DNA of 64,000 nucleotides, from assembly GCF_012927105.1 (NCBI RefSeq), contig NZ_JABBFV010000002.1, forward strand, positions 293,951 through 357,950, in the 5' to 3' direction. The DNA comes from Sphingobium psychrophilum (GTDB taxonomy: Bacteria; Pseudomonadota; Alphaproteobacteria; Sphingomonadales; Sphingomonadaceae). Of this stretch, positions 54,337-62,625 are shown piece after piece; position 1 is the first letter of the stretch; each line of letters opens with the position of its first letter. Under the pieces are notes generated by a model, which was not told where the DNA came from, made no database searches, and worked only from the letters and a program-made list of their open reading frames with translations. A program made the translations under genes and the position numbers.

Positions 54337-54374
54337 GTTCTCTTTCTGTTCTACATGACTCCCCGGACTGTCAA
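54337..54374 (-). promoter_or_regulatory. LexA-controlled promoter of imuA-imuB-dnaE2
   Basis: GTTC-N7-GTTC, the alphaproteobacterial LexA box, is perfect at 54337-54351. Reading the minus strand, TTGACA (54374-54369) is followed after 17 bases by a -10-like GAACAG that overlaps the box edge. Bound LexA would cover the promoter. Only one other perfect box was noticed in the window, at 58063. Confidence 0.88.
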
Positions 54375-54647
54375 GTTGGTCGAGCGCATGTTTCGGGGTG
54401 AACGAGGTCCTGCTTGTGGCATCCGACGGATCCAACGTCATGGATTCCCTGAATCGTTTCGCGACGCGATCGTGCGTTCACAAAATATTGAGCGCGAGAG
54501 AAAATCGAGGGGCGATGCCCGGATCGATATCGCCAAATCATTCGGTCGCTGTTCGCCGTGTTCGCATTCCGAATCGGGGACGATCAAAGAGAAGCAGATG
54601 TCTGTTTCCCAGCACTCGAAACAGGAGAGATCAGGCTGGTGACGAGT
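54375..54647. other. Short stretch without a recognisable gene
   Basis: Between the imuA promoter and the MliC-like gene no coding sequence with a recognised family or ribosome site was found. Open frames on the plus strand overlap one another and look like chance frames in GC-rich DNA. Confidence 0.4.
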
Positions 54648-54971
54648 TCATCCGGCGTTCCGAAGCTGGGAACCAGGCGGGTTCACCCGGCAGTTTCGAA
54701 AATCGATATCGTTGTCGAGTACCAAAGCGACCATCTCGCCATCTATGATCAGGGCAGCGCCTGTTGCTTCAAACCGTCGCCCAAGCGATGAGTCCCTTGG
54801 CCTGAGCGCGACCGTCCGTCTCCCGATCGTTACGAGCGCGCCATCCGGGCTGATCTTGGCAAGGAAGGTTCGACCGCCGTCGCAATATATGGTCAGCTGC
54901 TCGCTGTCCGATGCGCAGGCTGCGGTCGGAACAGCCGCAACAAGCATGGCAGGGAGGAGAAGGCGTCCCAT
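54648..54971 (-). CDS. MliC-like exported protein (lysozyme-inhibitor fold)
   Basis: A 107-residue exported protein. A signal peptide (MGRLLLPAMLVAAVPTAACA) is followed by LTIYCDGGRTFLAKISPDGA and later FRNCRV, so two cysteines frame a compact beta-barrel as in MliC/PliC C-type lysozyme inhibitors. Whether the leader cysteine is lipidated is unclear, since the lipobox is weak. It would sit in the periplasm and protect peptidoglycan. The start at 54971 is where the leader begins. Confidence 0.7.
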   Translation of the reverse strand: MGRLLLPAMLVAAVPTAACASDSEQLTIYCDGGRTFLAKISPDGALVTIGRRTVALRPRDSSLGRRFEATGAALIIDGEMVALVLDNDIDFRNCRVNPPGSQLRNAG

Positions 54972-55008
54972 CGAAACAGATGCTCCATGGGAGGGTCCCA
55001 CGCAAAGC

Positions 55009-55182
55009 TTAACCTTCCGGCTCCTGCGGCGTTCCGTGCGACAGCGCATCGACGATCATGGCGGCGAGTGTTTCTTCGGCCCGTCCACGGGCATTGAGGT
55101 CCTTTGACGACAGGTCGTGGCGAAGCCATTGCGGCGCGCGCGCGATGACACGCATGATGAGCTCGGAAGTCTCTTGGTCCAT
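55009..55182 (-). CDS. Small conserved protein (57 aa)
   Basis: A 57-residue acidic/helical protein: MDQETSELIMRVIARAP, then QWLRHDLSSKD and RAEETLAAMIVDAL. Similar small proteins, I believe, occur widely in sphingomonads as uncharacterised proteins (DUF6771-like). No function is known. It ends 37 bases before the MliC-like gene on the same strand. Confidence 0.6.
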   Translation of the reverse strand: MDQETSELIMRVIARAPQWLRHDLSSKDLNARGRAEETLAAMIVDALSHGTPQEPEG

Positions 55183-55267
55183 TTGGACCCTATGGGTGGT
55201 CGCGTGCAGACAAGCAATCATCAAGGTGACACCCAAAAGGCGATCGTGATGAAAGCAGGGGACGCAT

Positions 55268-55301
55268 AAAAAAGCCCCGCCAGAGCAAGGCTCGCGGCGG
55301 G
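55268..55301 (-). terminator. Rho-independent terminator on the minus strand
   Basis: Read on the minus strand, CCCGCC pairs with GGCGGG and an inner GAGC with GCTC around a three-base loop; a short G/C closure and then six T follow (A run at 55268-55273). It is the clearest intrinsic terminator in the window. No recognised minus-strand gene ends just upstream of it, so the transcript it ends is unknown. Confidence 0.8.
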
Positions 55302-55581
55302 ACCGAAGTTCAGGGAGGTGCCGCTCCAAAGGGAGGAAGAAGCGACAGGGCATGAAATAGCATGTTGCGATGAATGACGGGTGAAGCCGCTGTTCATGAG
55401 CGCTGCAGCTCGGTTTTCTCCAGCAAGGCTTGTGGCTGCCACGGCATCGGAACGCAAAGGCCAGGCCGCATTCGTCAGCAGACAGCTCTAGCGGAACCGC
55501 GCCATTGTCCATCTGTTCGATCTATCGACCGGCTCTGCGAAAATCGCCGATGCATAGACCTGAAAGAAAGAGGAACCGACC
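55302..55581. other. Intergenic stretch that may encode a small minus-strand RNA
   Basis: No protein family is recognised. A short minus-strand frame (55221-55457) runs through the terminator hairpin and is therefore doubtful. The region holds the promoter of the GNAT gene to the right (AAAGAGGAACC precedes its ATG) and whatever minus-strand transcript ends at 55268. Confidence 0.35.
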
Positions 55582-55878
55582 ATGACTGAGACGCAGGACG
55601 TCCGCGATAATGAAGGCGAGAGCCGCTATGAACTCAAGGTCGATGGTGGCACGGCTATTGCGGCCTATGAACGGCGCGATGGCGCATTGATCTTCACGCA
55701 CACGCAAGTTCCTGACGCGCTCGAAGGGCAAGGCATTGCCAGCAAGCTGATCGCCGGCGCGTTGGCGGACGTGCGGGAGAAGGGATTGAAGGTCGTGCCG
55801 CTATGCGAATTCGTCGCCGGCTATTTTGATCGCCATCCAGAGGAGCAGGATTTGTTGGCGCTCGACGCGCCAGGCTGA
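55582..55878 (+). CDS. GNAT-family N-acetyltransferase-like protein (YjdJ type)
   Basis: A 98-residue single-domain protein of the small GNAT group (PF14542). YELKVDGGTAIAAYERRDGA forms the first strands; LEGQGIASKLIAGALADVRE is the acetyl-CoA pyrophosphate loop with QGIASKL; VPLCEFVAGYFDRHPEEQDL is the terminal part. Substrate unknown. Its ATG has a good purine-rich ribosome site. Confidence 0.88.
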   Translation: MTETQDVRDNEGESRYELKVDGGTAIAAYERRDGALIFTHTQVPDALEGQGIASKLIAGALADVREKGLKVVPLCEFVAGYFDRHPEEQDLLALDAPG

Positions 55879-55953
55879 TCGCAGAGTGTGTGGATCATCC
55901 ATGACTTATAACCATTCCCATGCCTCTCCCGCGTCAGCTAGGTCAACGCAACG

Positions 55954-56775
55954 ATGAAGATCGCGACCTATAATGTGAACGGGATCAACGGGCGTCTGCC
56001 TGTCCTGCTGCGATGGCTGAGCGAAGCCGCACCTGACATCGTCTGTCTTCAGGAATTGAAAGCGCCAGAGGATAAATTTCCTGAAACAGCGATCCGCGAC
56101 GCGGGATATGACGCGGTCTGGCACGGGCAAAGCCAGTGGAACGGGGTTGCGATCCTGAGCCGGGTCGGTGAAATTCACGAGACGCGCCGCGGGCTGCCGG
56201 GCGATCCGGACGATACGCAAAGCCGCTACATCGAAGCGGCGGTTGCCGGGGTTCTGGTGGCTGGTCTTTATCTGCCCAACGGCAATCCACGCCCTGGACC
56301 CAAGTTCGACTTCAAATTGCGCTGGTTCGAGCGGCTTCATGATCACCTTGCCTCGCTCGTCGATCTCGATGCGCCGGTTGTGGTCGCCGGGGACTTCAAC
56401 GTCATGCCAACCGATCTGGATGTTTATGCGCCCGAGCGGTGGCTGGACGATGCGCTCTTCGCGCCGGAGGTGAAGGAAGCCTATCGCCATCTGCTGGAGC
56501 AGGGATGGAGCGATGCTCTGCGCGAAATGCACCCCGATGAGACCATCTACACCTTCTGGAAATATTGGCGTGGGGCGTTCGGGCGCAACGCAGGCCTTCG
56601 GATCGACCATATTCTGCTCAACGCAAAGGCACGGAGCAGGCTTGAATGGGCGCAGGTCGACACAGCGCCGCGCGGATGGGAAAAGACGAGCGACCATGCT
56701 CCGGTCTGGATTAAGCTGGCCGACAAGCCGGTGCGCAAGGCGCGTCAGTCGAGGGCTGCAAACCAGTCAGCATAG
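55954..56775 (+). CDS. xth: Exodeoxyribonuclease III
   Basis: A 273-residue AP endonuclease/3'-5' exonuclease of the ExoIII family acting in base excision repair. NVNGIN is near the N-terminus, LQELKAP holds the metal-binding glutamate, VVAGDFNVMPTDLDVY the catalytic aspartate/asparagine pair, LRIDHILLN and SDHAPVWIKL the final catalytic aspartate-histidine. Length is typical. Its 3' end overlaps the convergent gene by 31 bases. Confidence 0.95.
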   Translation: MKIATYNVNGINGRLPVLLRWLSEAAPDIVCLQELKAPEDKFPETAIRDAGYDAVWHGQSQWNGVAILSRVGEIHETRRGLPGDPDDTQSRYIEAAVAGVLVAGLYLPNGNPRPGPKFDFKLRWFERLHDHLASLVDLDAPVVVAGDFNVMPTDLDVYAPERWLDDALFAPEVKEAYRHLLEQGWSDALREMHPDETIYTFWKYWRGAFGRNAGLRIDHILLNAKARSRLEWAQVDTAPRGWEKTSDHAPVWIKLADKPVRKARQSRAANQSA

Positions 56776-57101
56776 GGCGTATTGCGCGCCATATGGCGAT
56801 TATAGTCAGGTGTGCCGTCGGCCCACCAGACTGGGCCACGCTCGCCAAGTCCGCGTTTGGCAATGTCCACCGCCGCATGCGCTTCACCCTCGGCCGATAC
56901 ATCGCCGTTTTTACGGGCGTCGCGCACGGCTCTACGCGCCTGCATCAGATCCGATACCAGCGAAGCTCGGACGTCTTCGTCCAACGCGGGATTGGCCAGC
57001 CGCCATAGGCGGCCGCGCACCACAAAATAACGGCCATCGGGCGTGGACGGGTGGGTGGCGGGTTCCCGGCTCACGCCCGTCGTGTCGCCTCGCGCGCCCA
57101 T
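56745..57101 (-). CDS. Conserved hypothetical protein (118 aa)
   Basis: A 118-residue protein with PDGRYFVVRGRLWRLANPAL at about residue 20, a helical middle (DLMQARRAVRDAR) and GPVWWADGTPDYNRHMARNT near the end. Proteins of this kind are common in alphaproteobacteria, sometimes labelled biopolymer transporter Tol without evidence. It overlaps trxC by 31 bases at its 5' end and xth by 31 at its 3' end. Function unknown. Confidence 0.75.
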   Translation of the reverse strand: MGARGDTTGVSREPATHPSTPDGRYFVVRGRLWRLANPALDEDVRASLVSDLMQARRAVRDARKNGDVSAEGEAHAAVDIAKRGLGERGPVWWADGTPDYNRHMARNTPYADWFAALD

Positions 57102-57526
57102 GCAACGATGGCCTGTTGCGGCATAGCGCCCGATTGCCGCGCAATCTCGCGGCCACCCCGAAACAGGATCATCGTGGGAATGGACCGGATGGCATAGCGA
57201 CCAGCGATCGCCTGATGCGCCTCGGTATCGAGTTTCCCAAGGCGCATATAGGGTTCGAGTTGTCCGGCCGCGGCGCTGAAGGCGGGGGCCATCTGACGAC
57301 AGGGACCGCACCAGCTCGCCCAGAAATCGACGAGCAGGGGAATATCGGACCGCGCGGCATGCGCGTCGAAATTATCTGCGGTCAGTTTGACGGGCTCCCC
57401 AGAGAATAGGGGGCGCTTGCATCGGCCGCAGATTCCGCCCTTGGCCAACCTTTCGCGAGGCAACCGGTTTGCCGTTGCGCAAGCCGGACATAGGACAATC
57501 AGGGCATCATTGGGCGCCGTAGCCAT
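57071..57526 (-). CDS. trxC: Thioredoxin 2 with zinc-finger N-terminus
   Basis: A 151-residue thioredoxin. The N-terminal VLCPACATAN and GICGRCKRPLF carry four cysteines for zinc, the mark of TrxC. The active site WASWCGPCRQ is intact, and IRSIPTMILFRGG holds the cis-proline. The start at 57526 is preferred: GGAG lies six bases upstream; longer starts have none. It reduces protein disulfides under oxidative stress. Confidence 0.93.
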   Translation of the reverse strand: MATAPNDALIVLCPACATANRLPRERLAKGGICGRCKRPLFSGEPVKLTADNFDAHAARSDIPLLVDFWASWCGPCRQMAPAFSAAAGQLEPYMRLGKLDTEAHQAIAGRYAIRSIPTMILFRGGREIARQSGAMPQQAIVAWAREATRRA

Positions 57527-57727
57527 TCTGGTCTCCATCATGCGTCGTCTGGATGGCATAGATGCCATAGATGGGATCGGGCATCCCGAATGTCAGGCCC
57601 CGCAAAGGCAAGCACGGCCTGGGAGGACGATGAAGCCCATAGACGGCCAACAAGCGATAGCGTCCTGGCTGGACGTTGGCTTGCGCCCTCGTCTATGCCC
57701 GCCGTCCAACGACACAGGATATAGCCC

Positions 57728-58003
57728 ATGAACAATACCGACCTCGCTGAGAAGATCGCCGGCGACAACGGCCTTTCCAAGGCGGATGCCCGCAAGCTGG
57801 TCGATGCGGTCTTCGCCGCAATCGCTGATGCTGCAGCAGCGGGCGAAGAAATTGCCCTGAACGGCTTTGGCAAGTTCAAGGTCAAGGACGCGCCAGCGCG
57901 CGAAGGTCGCAACCCCTCCACCGGCGCCACTATCCAGATCGCAGCTGCCAAGAAGCTGGGCTTCACGCCCGCCAAAGCGATAAAGGATAAACTGAACGGC
58001 TGA
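57728..58003 (+). CDS. hup: HU-family DNA-binding protein
   Basis: A 91-residue histone-like protein. MNNTDLAEKIAGDNGLSKAD begins the helical dimer part, ALNGFGKFKVKDAPAREGRN is the beta-arm base with the conserved GRNP turn, and KKLGFTPAKAIKDKLN ends it. It bends and compacts DNA. GGATATAGCCC before the ATG is the ribosome site. The next gene on the strand has its own LexA-boxed promoter. Confidence 0.95.
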   Translation: MNNTDLAEKIAGDNGLSKADARKLVDAVFAAIADAAAAGEEIALNGFGKFKVKDAPAREGRNPSTGATIQIAAAKKLGFTPAKAIKDKLNG

Positions 58004-58051
58004 AATTTCGCCGGGACACGTCCGTCCAAGGCGCTTCCCGGCTATCGCCGG

Positions 58052-58077
58052 TTGACAATATTGTTCGCTTTATGTTC
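58052..58077 (+). promoter_or_regulatory. LexA-boxed promoter of the SRAP pair
   Basis: TTGACA at 58052-58057 is followed by GTTC-N7-GTTC at 58063-58077, a perfect alphaproteobacterial LexA box lying over the spacer and -10 region, 40 bases before the first SRAP start. SOS control of the SRAP genes is strongly suggested. Confidence 0.88.
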
Positions 58078-58117
58078 CAATCATCGGATGTCTTTCGAGT
58101 CTCCCTAGGAGCGGCCG

Positions 58118-58789
58118 ATGTCCAGATTGCATACGACCCTGGCGAGTGTCGGCGAAGTCGCCATGCATTTCGGTGCGGCGCTGCCGCAAGGGCCTGTCCA
58201 TTTTGCTCGTGAAACCACCGAGGGCGCCGACGGGCTCGTCGTATTTGAAAGCCGGGGACGTCGGCTGTTACGGTCGATGGGGTGGGGATTCCCGCGCCTG
58301 ACCCGCGAGATGCGCGAACATGGCGACGATCCTCAGCGGCTGGGGCTGGTTGCCGATCTCACCAATCCCATGTGGGAGCATATGGTCGTGGACCCGCGCT
58401 ATCGCTGCCTTATCGTCCTGACCCATTTCGCCAATCCTGACGGCATGCCCGGCCACAAGACGAGGACCTGGTTCTCGGTCAAACATGCGCCCGTCATGGC
58501 CTGGGCCGGCTTCTGCCGGAACCTGCCCGATTACGGCCCTGTCTATGCCGGTATGACCATGGCGGCCAACGCCGCGGTCATGCCGACCAATGACAGGATG
58601 CCGGTTCTTCTCGATCCCCATGACTATGACGCCTGGCTGCATGGCAGCATCAGGGACGTCATCGGATTCCAGCATCGCGCGCCCTTTGCTGCTGAGCGCA
58701 TGGTCGTCGAGCAGACAGAAGATCTCTGGCGCAGCGGAAAATTTCCCGCCACAGCTTGCCTTGCTCTGAGCGCTACGCAACACTTGTAG
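58118..58789 (+). CDS. SRAP-family protein lacking catalytic residues
   Basis: A 223-residue protein with the SRAP fold (YedK/HMCES family, which forms covalent links with abasic DNA). It resembles its tandem neighbour throughout (GEVAMHFGA; SMGWGFPRL; NPMWEHMV; KTRTWFSVK; NDRMPVLLDP). However, the catalytic Cys2 is Ser2, the asparagine of NNIADL is replaced (GLVADL), the active-site glutamate of AFAEAEG is Asn (HFANPDG) and the histidine of VHDRMPV is Asn (TNDRMPV). So no DNA-protein crosslink by the known chemistry is expected. GGAGCGG precedes the ATG; a LexA box lies 40 bases upstream. Possibly a DNA-binding regulator. Confidence 0.85.
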   Translation: MSRLHTTLASVGEVAMHFGAALPQGPVHFARETTEGADGLVVFESRGRRLLRSMGWGFPRLTREMREHGDDPQRLGLVADLTNPMWEHMVVDPRYRCLIVLTHFANPDGMPGHKTRTWFSVKHAPVMAWAGFCRNLPDYGPVYAGMTMAANAAVMPTNDRMPVLLDPHDYDAWLHGSIRDVIGFQHRAPFAAERMVVEQTEDLWRSGKFPATACLALSATQHL

Positions 58790-58818
58790 TCGGGCGGCGC
58801 GACAAGGCAGGTGCAACA

Positions 58819-59469
58819 ATGTGCAACCTCTATACTGAGCGATTGAGTGCAGCCGAGGTGGCGGCGCATTTCGGCGTCGAGCCGCCCGACATCGCCGCCA
58901 TGAACGTGCCGGACGAAGTCTATCCCGGCTATCCCGGCATGGTGGTGCGCGAGGCAGAAGGAAAGCGTGTCCTTCAATCCATGGTCTGGGGGTTTCCGCT
59001 GGTCCTGCGCGGCATGAAGCCAGGATCCAAGCCCAAGCCCGTTAATAATATCGCCGACCTGCGCAAACCCATGTGGGTTGGTCTCGCGCGAAAACCGCAG
59101 TGGCGTTGCCTTATCCCGCTGACTGCCTTTGCAGAAGCCGAAGGCGAGAAGGGGAGCAAGACCCGGACCTGGTTCAATCTCAAGGATCGGCCTGTCTTTG
59201 CCTGGGCCGGACTTTGGCGAGAAAGCCAGGAATGGGGCGCGGTCTATTCAGGCGTCATGACGGATTGCAATGAAGCGATCCGCCCGGTGCATGATCGCAT
59301 GCCTGTGCTTTTGCATGAGGATGAATATGACCATTGGCTGGGCGGATCGTTAGAGGATGCAGTCGTTTTCCAGGATCGCTGCTTCCCCGACGATCTGATC
59401 GAGATGACGCGCACCAGCGATCCCTGGAACAAGCCCCGCATGTCCACGTCCGCACCCGCTATCCTGTGA
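58819..59469 (+). CDS. SRAP-family abasic-site crosslinking protein (YedK-like)
   Basis: A 216-residue SRAP protein with the full active site: Cys2 (MCNLYTERL), the asparagine in VNNIADL, the glutamate in AFAEAEG and the histidine in VHDRMPVLL. After removal of Met1, Cys2 forms a thiazolidine link with abasic sites in single-stranded DNA, protecting it. It follows the degenerate paralog by 29 bases and is probably co-induced from the LexA-boxed promoter. Confidence 0.93.
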   Translation: MCNLYTERLSAAEVAAHFGVEPPDIAAMNVPDEVYPGYPGMVVREAEGKRVLQSMVWGFPLVLRGMKPGSKPKPVNNIADLRKPMWVGLARKPQWRCLIPLTAFAEAEGEKGSKTRTWFNLKDRPVFAWAGLWRESQEWGAVYSGVMTDCNEAIRPVHDRMPVLLHEDEYDHWLGGSLEDAVVFQDRCFPDDLIEMTRTSDPWNKPRMSTSAPAIL

Positions 59470-59657
59470 GAGTCGAACTTGAACGTTGGGCCGAAGCGCT
59501 GGCGGTCGAAAGGCAGCACGGCCCGGATGCCGAGCAATTTATCGCAGAAAGAGTAAGAACTCTCGCACTGGCGGGTGATGAGGCAGGCGTGACGCGATGG
59601 CTCGACATTGCAACGCGGCTGGACCAGCTTCTCGATGAGGGCGCCATGGAGCATTGA
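59466..59657 (+). CDS. Small conserved protein (63 aa), GTG start
   Basis: A 63-residue helical protein: VELERWAEALAVERQHG, then AEQFIAERVRTLAL and GVTRWLDIATRLDQLL. Translation from GTG at 59466, overlapping the SRAP stop as GTGA, points to coupling. Similar tiny proteins are, I believe, common in sphingomonads (DUF6961-like). Its place at the end of an SOS transcript hints at a repair-linked role, unproven. Confidence 0.65.
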   Translation: MRVELERWAEALAVERQHGPDAEQFIAERVRTLALAGDEAGVTRWLDIATRLDQLLDEGAMEH

Positions 59658-59666
59658 AGGCCCACG

Positions 59667-60260
59667 CTATCTGACCATGGTCCGGTCCGATAGTTTGTCC
59701 GACAGCGTACGGAAAGTGATCGACCAGCGGGTCTCTTCCATTTCGGCAATGCTGTGTTCCCATTCGTACCGTGCTTCACCATGAAGGTGATAGATCGAAC
59801 GCGGTGCCAGCGGAACGGTGACGCGATCGAACCCGCCGGCCTTGCGCCGCCGAAAACGCAAGGGTGCAGCCGCGCTCAGCGATATGCCAACGACATGGTC
59901 GAAGACGGGGCGATCGCGGTGCCAACCAATGCCTGCGCCGGGATCATATCGGATCAGTAATGCCTGGGCGAGGCTGGCGGGCTCAAGGCCAGCAAAGGCG
60001 GCGGCTCTGTCGCGGGCAGGCAGTAGCCAATCAGGTATGGGATCGGTCGGCCCGAAGCGCGCATCGTCAAAATCATAGCGCCAGCCGAAGGAACTGGTCA
60101 GGCGCTTGCCGAGCCAGCCCTGAAAGCGAAATGGTTCAAGCGCAGTCGTGTCGATCCCGGCGATCAACCTCAATTCTTCTTCGCGCGAGAGGATGTCCTC
60201 ACGATAGGAAAGGCCCGGGATTTTCGGGGTCTCGAACAGGTCGGGAAACAGGTTGGCCAT
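59667..60260 (-). CDS. alkB: AlkB-like 2-oxoglutarate/Fe(II) dioxygenase
   Basis: A 197-residue DNA/RNA-repair-type dioxygenase of the AlkB family. The iron ligands are seen in GWHRDRP (H-x-D) and EHSIAEMEETRWSITFRTLS (distal His plus the 2-oxoglutarate arginine); LIRYDPGAGIGWH is the typical lead-in. It would remove methyl groups from bases by oxidation. It lies between SOS genes and a divergent FAD protein (108 bases apart). Substrate may be nucleic acid or, in some family members, protein. Confidence 0.9.
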   Translation of the reverse strand: MANLFPDLFETPKIPGLSYREDILSREEELRLIAGIDTTALEPFRFQGWLGKRLTSSFGWRYDFDDARFGPTDPIPDWLLPARDRAAAFAGLEPASLAQALLIRYDPGAGIGWHRDRPVFDHVVGISLSAAAPLRFRRRKAGGFDRVTVPLAPRSIYHLHGEARYEWEHSIAEMEETRWSITFRTLSDKLSDRTMVR

Positions 60261-60368
60261 CCACGCCTAGATTGGGAGGCAGCGCGCGCGAGGCAATCGC
60301 AAGGGTGATTTTTTCGATGAAGCATGTGCTGGGATGGCACCACTTCGGCGTCTGAGCATTTTTGCCGA

Positions 60369-62015
60369 ATGACCGCCTCCATTGCCTTCGTCGGTGCCGG
60401 ACCGACCACACTTTATACGCTCAAGGCGTTTGTCGAGCAGGCAGCCTGCCCCGCGAGGATCACGATCTTCGAGCAGCAGGCGCGCGCCGGTCTCGGTACG
60501 CCGTATCGGCCGGGGTGGAACGATCCGGCTATGCTCTCGAACATTGCGAGCGTGGAAATCCCACCGCTGTGCGAGACGCTTCTTTCCTGGCTCAACCGTC
60601 AAAGCCGCAAACGTCTCATAGGGTTGGGTATTGATCCCAGGGAGGTTGATGACCGCGCTTTCTACCCGCGCGTGGCCCTTGGGCGATACTTCCTCGACCA
60701 GTTCGACATGCTCGTGGACGAGGCGCGCGCCAAGGGGTTCATCGTCGATATTCGAACTGGCCGATGCGTTCTGGACATGTCTGTCCAGGACAATGGCGTT
60801 CAGCTTGAGATTGAAGGGGAGGGCAAGGATACAGCCGACAACCGTTTCGATTTCGTGGTTATGGCGACGGGACATCGATGGCCAGAGGAGCCCGAGGCGC
60901 GGCCGGGCTATTTTCTCAGCCCGTGGCCGGCGTCGGCCCTCAAGCGCATTAAAGCCGTCAATGTTGGCATTCGTGGCAGCTCTCTGACGGCGATCGACGC
61001 AGTCGTCGCCTTGGCAACAGCTCACGGCTCTTTTGTCGATGGCCCCGATGGGCGGGTTGAATATCGCATCGGGGCGGGTTCGGAAGGCCTTCGGCTAACG
61101 ATGATGTCACGCAAGGGGCTTTTGCCTGAAGCGGATTTCTACCATCCGATACCCTATGAGCCGCTGACTTTCTGTACCGAAGCGGCGATCGAACGGCTGA
61201 TCGACGCTCAGGCTAGCGATCTTTTAGAGATGGCCTATCAGCTATTTAAGAAAGAACTGGCGTACGCAGATCCCGCTTATGCCGACCATGTTGGACTGGA
61301 GCATTTGGCGCTCGAGGATTTCGCAGAACGCTTCTTTGCCGACCGCGCGGACGCTGATCCGTTTGAATGGGCCGCCGCCAATCTGCAGGAGGCGCAAGCA
61401 AATTTCGACAAAGAGTTCACCGTTCCCTGGCGCTACGCCATCTTGCGAATGCACGAGGTGCTGGCGCTGATCATCCCCCATCTCGATGAGGAAGCCCTGG
61501 ATGCTTTCGGCAGACACCTCAAGCCCGCCTTCGTCGACGAATATGCGAGTGTACCTCACCTATCCATCCAAAGGCTCTTGGCCCTTCACAGCGCAGGCCA
61601 TCTCGATGTGCTGACGCTCGGCAGCGCGTATCGGTTAGAAACGCATGGCGCAGAACCCGGCGTTAATGTCGTCATCGACGGTGAGCGGCGTCATTATGAC
61701 GTGTTCATCGATGCCACCGGGCAACGTGCGCTCGAAGCCGACGACTTCCCGTTTTCAACGCTTCTGACGCAAGGGGTCGTGGTGGATGCGCAAGATGCCG
61801 AGGAGGGGTCCACCAAGGGGATCTCGGTGAACGAGACATTCCACCCGGCATCGCCCGATCCGCGTGCGCGCCGATTATATTGTCTGAGCCTCCCCTTCAT
61901 CCTGGGACGTCATCCATTTGTGCAAGGGATAACCAGTTCGCATGAGATGGGTAGCATCGTTGGCCAGGATCTTGCATGCATGATCGCAGCACCCATGCAG
62001 GCTGACGCGGCATGA
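60369..62015 (+). CDS. FAD/NAD(P)-binding protein (COG4529 type)
   Basis: A 548-residue protein with an N-terminal dinucleotide fold (IAFVGAGPTTLYTLKAF), a conserved LSNIASVEIPPL stretch and DFVVMATGHRW, then a second half with VFIDATGQRAL and GSIVGQDLACM near the C-terminus. This is the FAD-NAD(P)-binding (PF13454) group, often found with siderophore, cytochrome or nucleoside contexts; none is diagnostic here. The start at 60369 lets the Rossmann fold begin at residue 4. It is coupled by ATGA to the DUF1543 gene. Confidence 0.8.
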   Translation: MTASIAFVGAGPTTLYTLKAFVEQAACPARITIFEQQARAGLGTPYRPGWNDPAMLSNIASVEIPPLCETLLSWLNRQSRKRLIGLGIDPREVDDRAFYPRVALGRYFLDQFDMLVDEARAKGFIVDIRTGRCVLDMSVQDNGVQLEIEGEGKDTADNRFDFVVMATGHRWPEEPEARPGYFLSPWPASALKRIKAVNVGIRGSSLTAIDAVVALATAHGSFVDGPDGRVEYRIGAGSEGLRLTMMSRKGLLPEADFYHPIPYEPLTFCTEAAIERLIDAQASDLLEMAYQLFKKELAYADPAYADHVGLEHLALEDFAERFFADRADADPFEWAAANLQEAQANFDKEFTVPWRYAILRMHEVLALIIPHLDEEALDAFGRHLKPAFVDEYASVPHLSIQRLLALHSAGHLDVLTLGSAYRLETHGAEPGVNVVIDGERRHYDVFIDATGQRALEADDFPFSTLLTQGVVVDAQDAEEGSTKGISVNETFHPASPDPRARRLYCLSLPFILGRHPFVQGITSSHEMGSIVGQDLACMIAAPMQADAA

Positions 62016-62512
62016 AGCTGTTTGCGATCTACATTGGAGGCGAACATCCTGCTGCTCACATAGAAATTCACGATGTCCGCTTCATCGTGGCGCCATCCCT
62101 TAAAGCGACGCATGATGCGCTCCGCCGTCAATGGTGGGGTACGCCTGGGACCTTGCATATCGACTGTTGGGCCGAGATTGACCATGCGGACGGCTATGAC
62201 ATCCAGCTGCGGCCAGAGCCCTATAAGGGGCGAGAACAACTATTTTTCGTTAATCTAGGCGGTTACGATCCGGCTGATTTCGCTGAACAGCATCGCAACA
62301 TGTTCGTTGTCGCTGAGAATGTGACCCAGGCCAAGGCACGCGCGATGGCGACGATTCCTAAATGGAAGGAAGGCCATCGTGATGATCTTTATGAAGCCGA
62401 GAAGGCGTTCGCCCTAAACGAGCTGATAGGGGAGAGGCTTCACATCCACCTCGTCGCCACTGGAACGACGCGGCCACCGAAGTTTGCCTGCCGTTACACG
62501 CCACTGAAGTAG
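62012..62512 (+). CDS. DUF1543 protein
   Basis: A 166-residue protein of the DUF1543 family: MKLFAIYIGGEHPAAHIEIH opens the first repeat (FIVAP), and FFVNLGGYDPADFAEQHRNM starts the second half with VAENVTQAKARA. The family is uncharacterised. ATG overlaps the stop of the FAD protein gene, so the two are translationally coupled and probably work together. Confidence 0.85.
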   Translation: MKLFAIYIGGEHPAAHIEIHDVRFIVAPSLKATHDALRRQWWGTPGTLHIDCWAEIDHADGYDIQLRPEPYKGREQLFFVNLGGYDPADFAEQHRNMFVVAENVTQAKARAMATIPKWKEGHRDDLYEAEKAFALNELIGERLHIHLVATGTTRPPKFACRYTPLK

Positions 62513-62625
62513 CCAACGAAATTTCAGCTTCTTGAGGGCCACGGATGTCGCGGACGCAAGGCGTTTAGTTCGCGCCGGTGCCCCGTCGGCGGCGTTGGTG
62601 TATAATGCTCGATGGCGGCGTCAGG

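Noticed and set aside
55221..55457. A 78-residue minus-strand gene
   Set aside because: It runs straight through the strong intrinsic terminator at 55268-55301 and has no recognised family.
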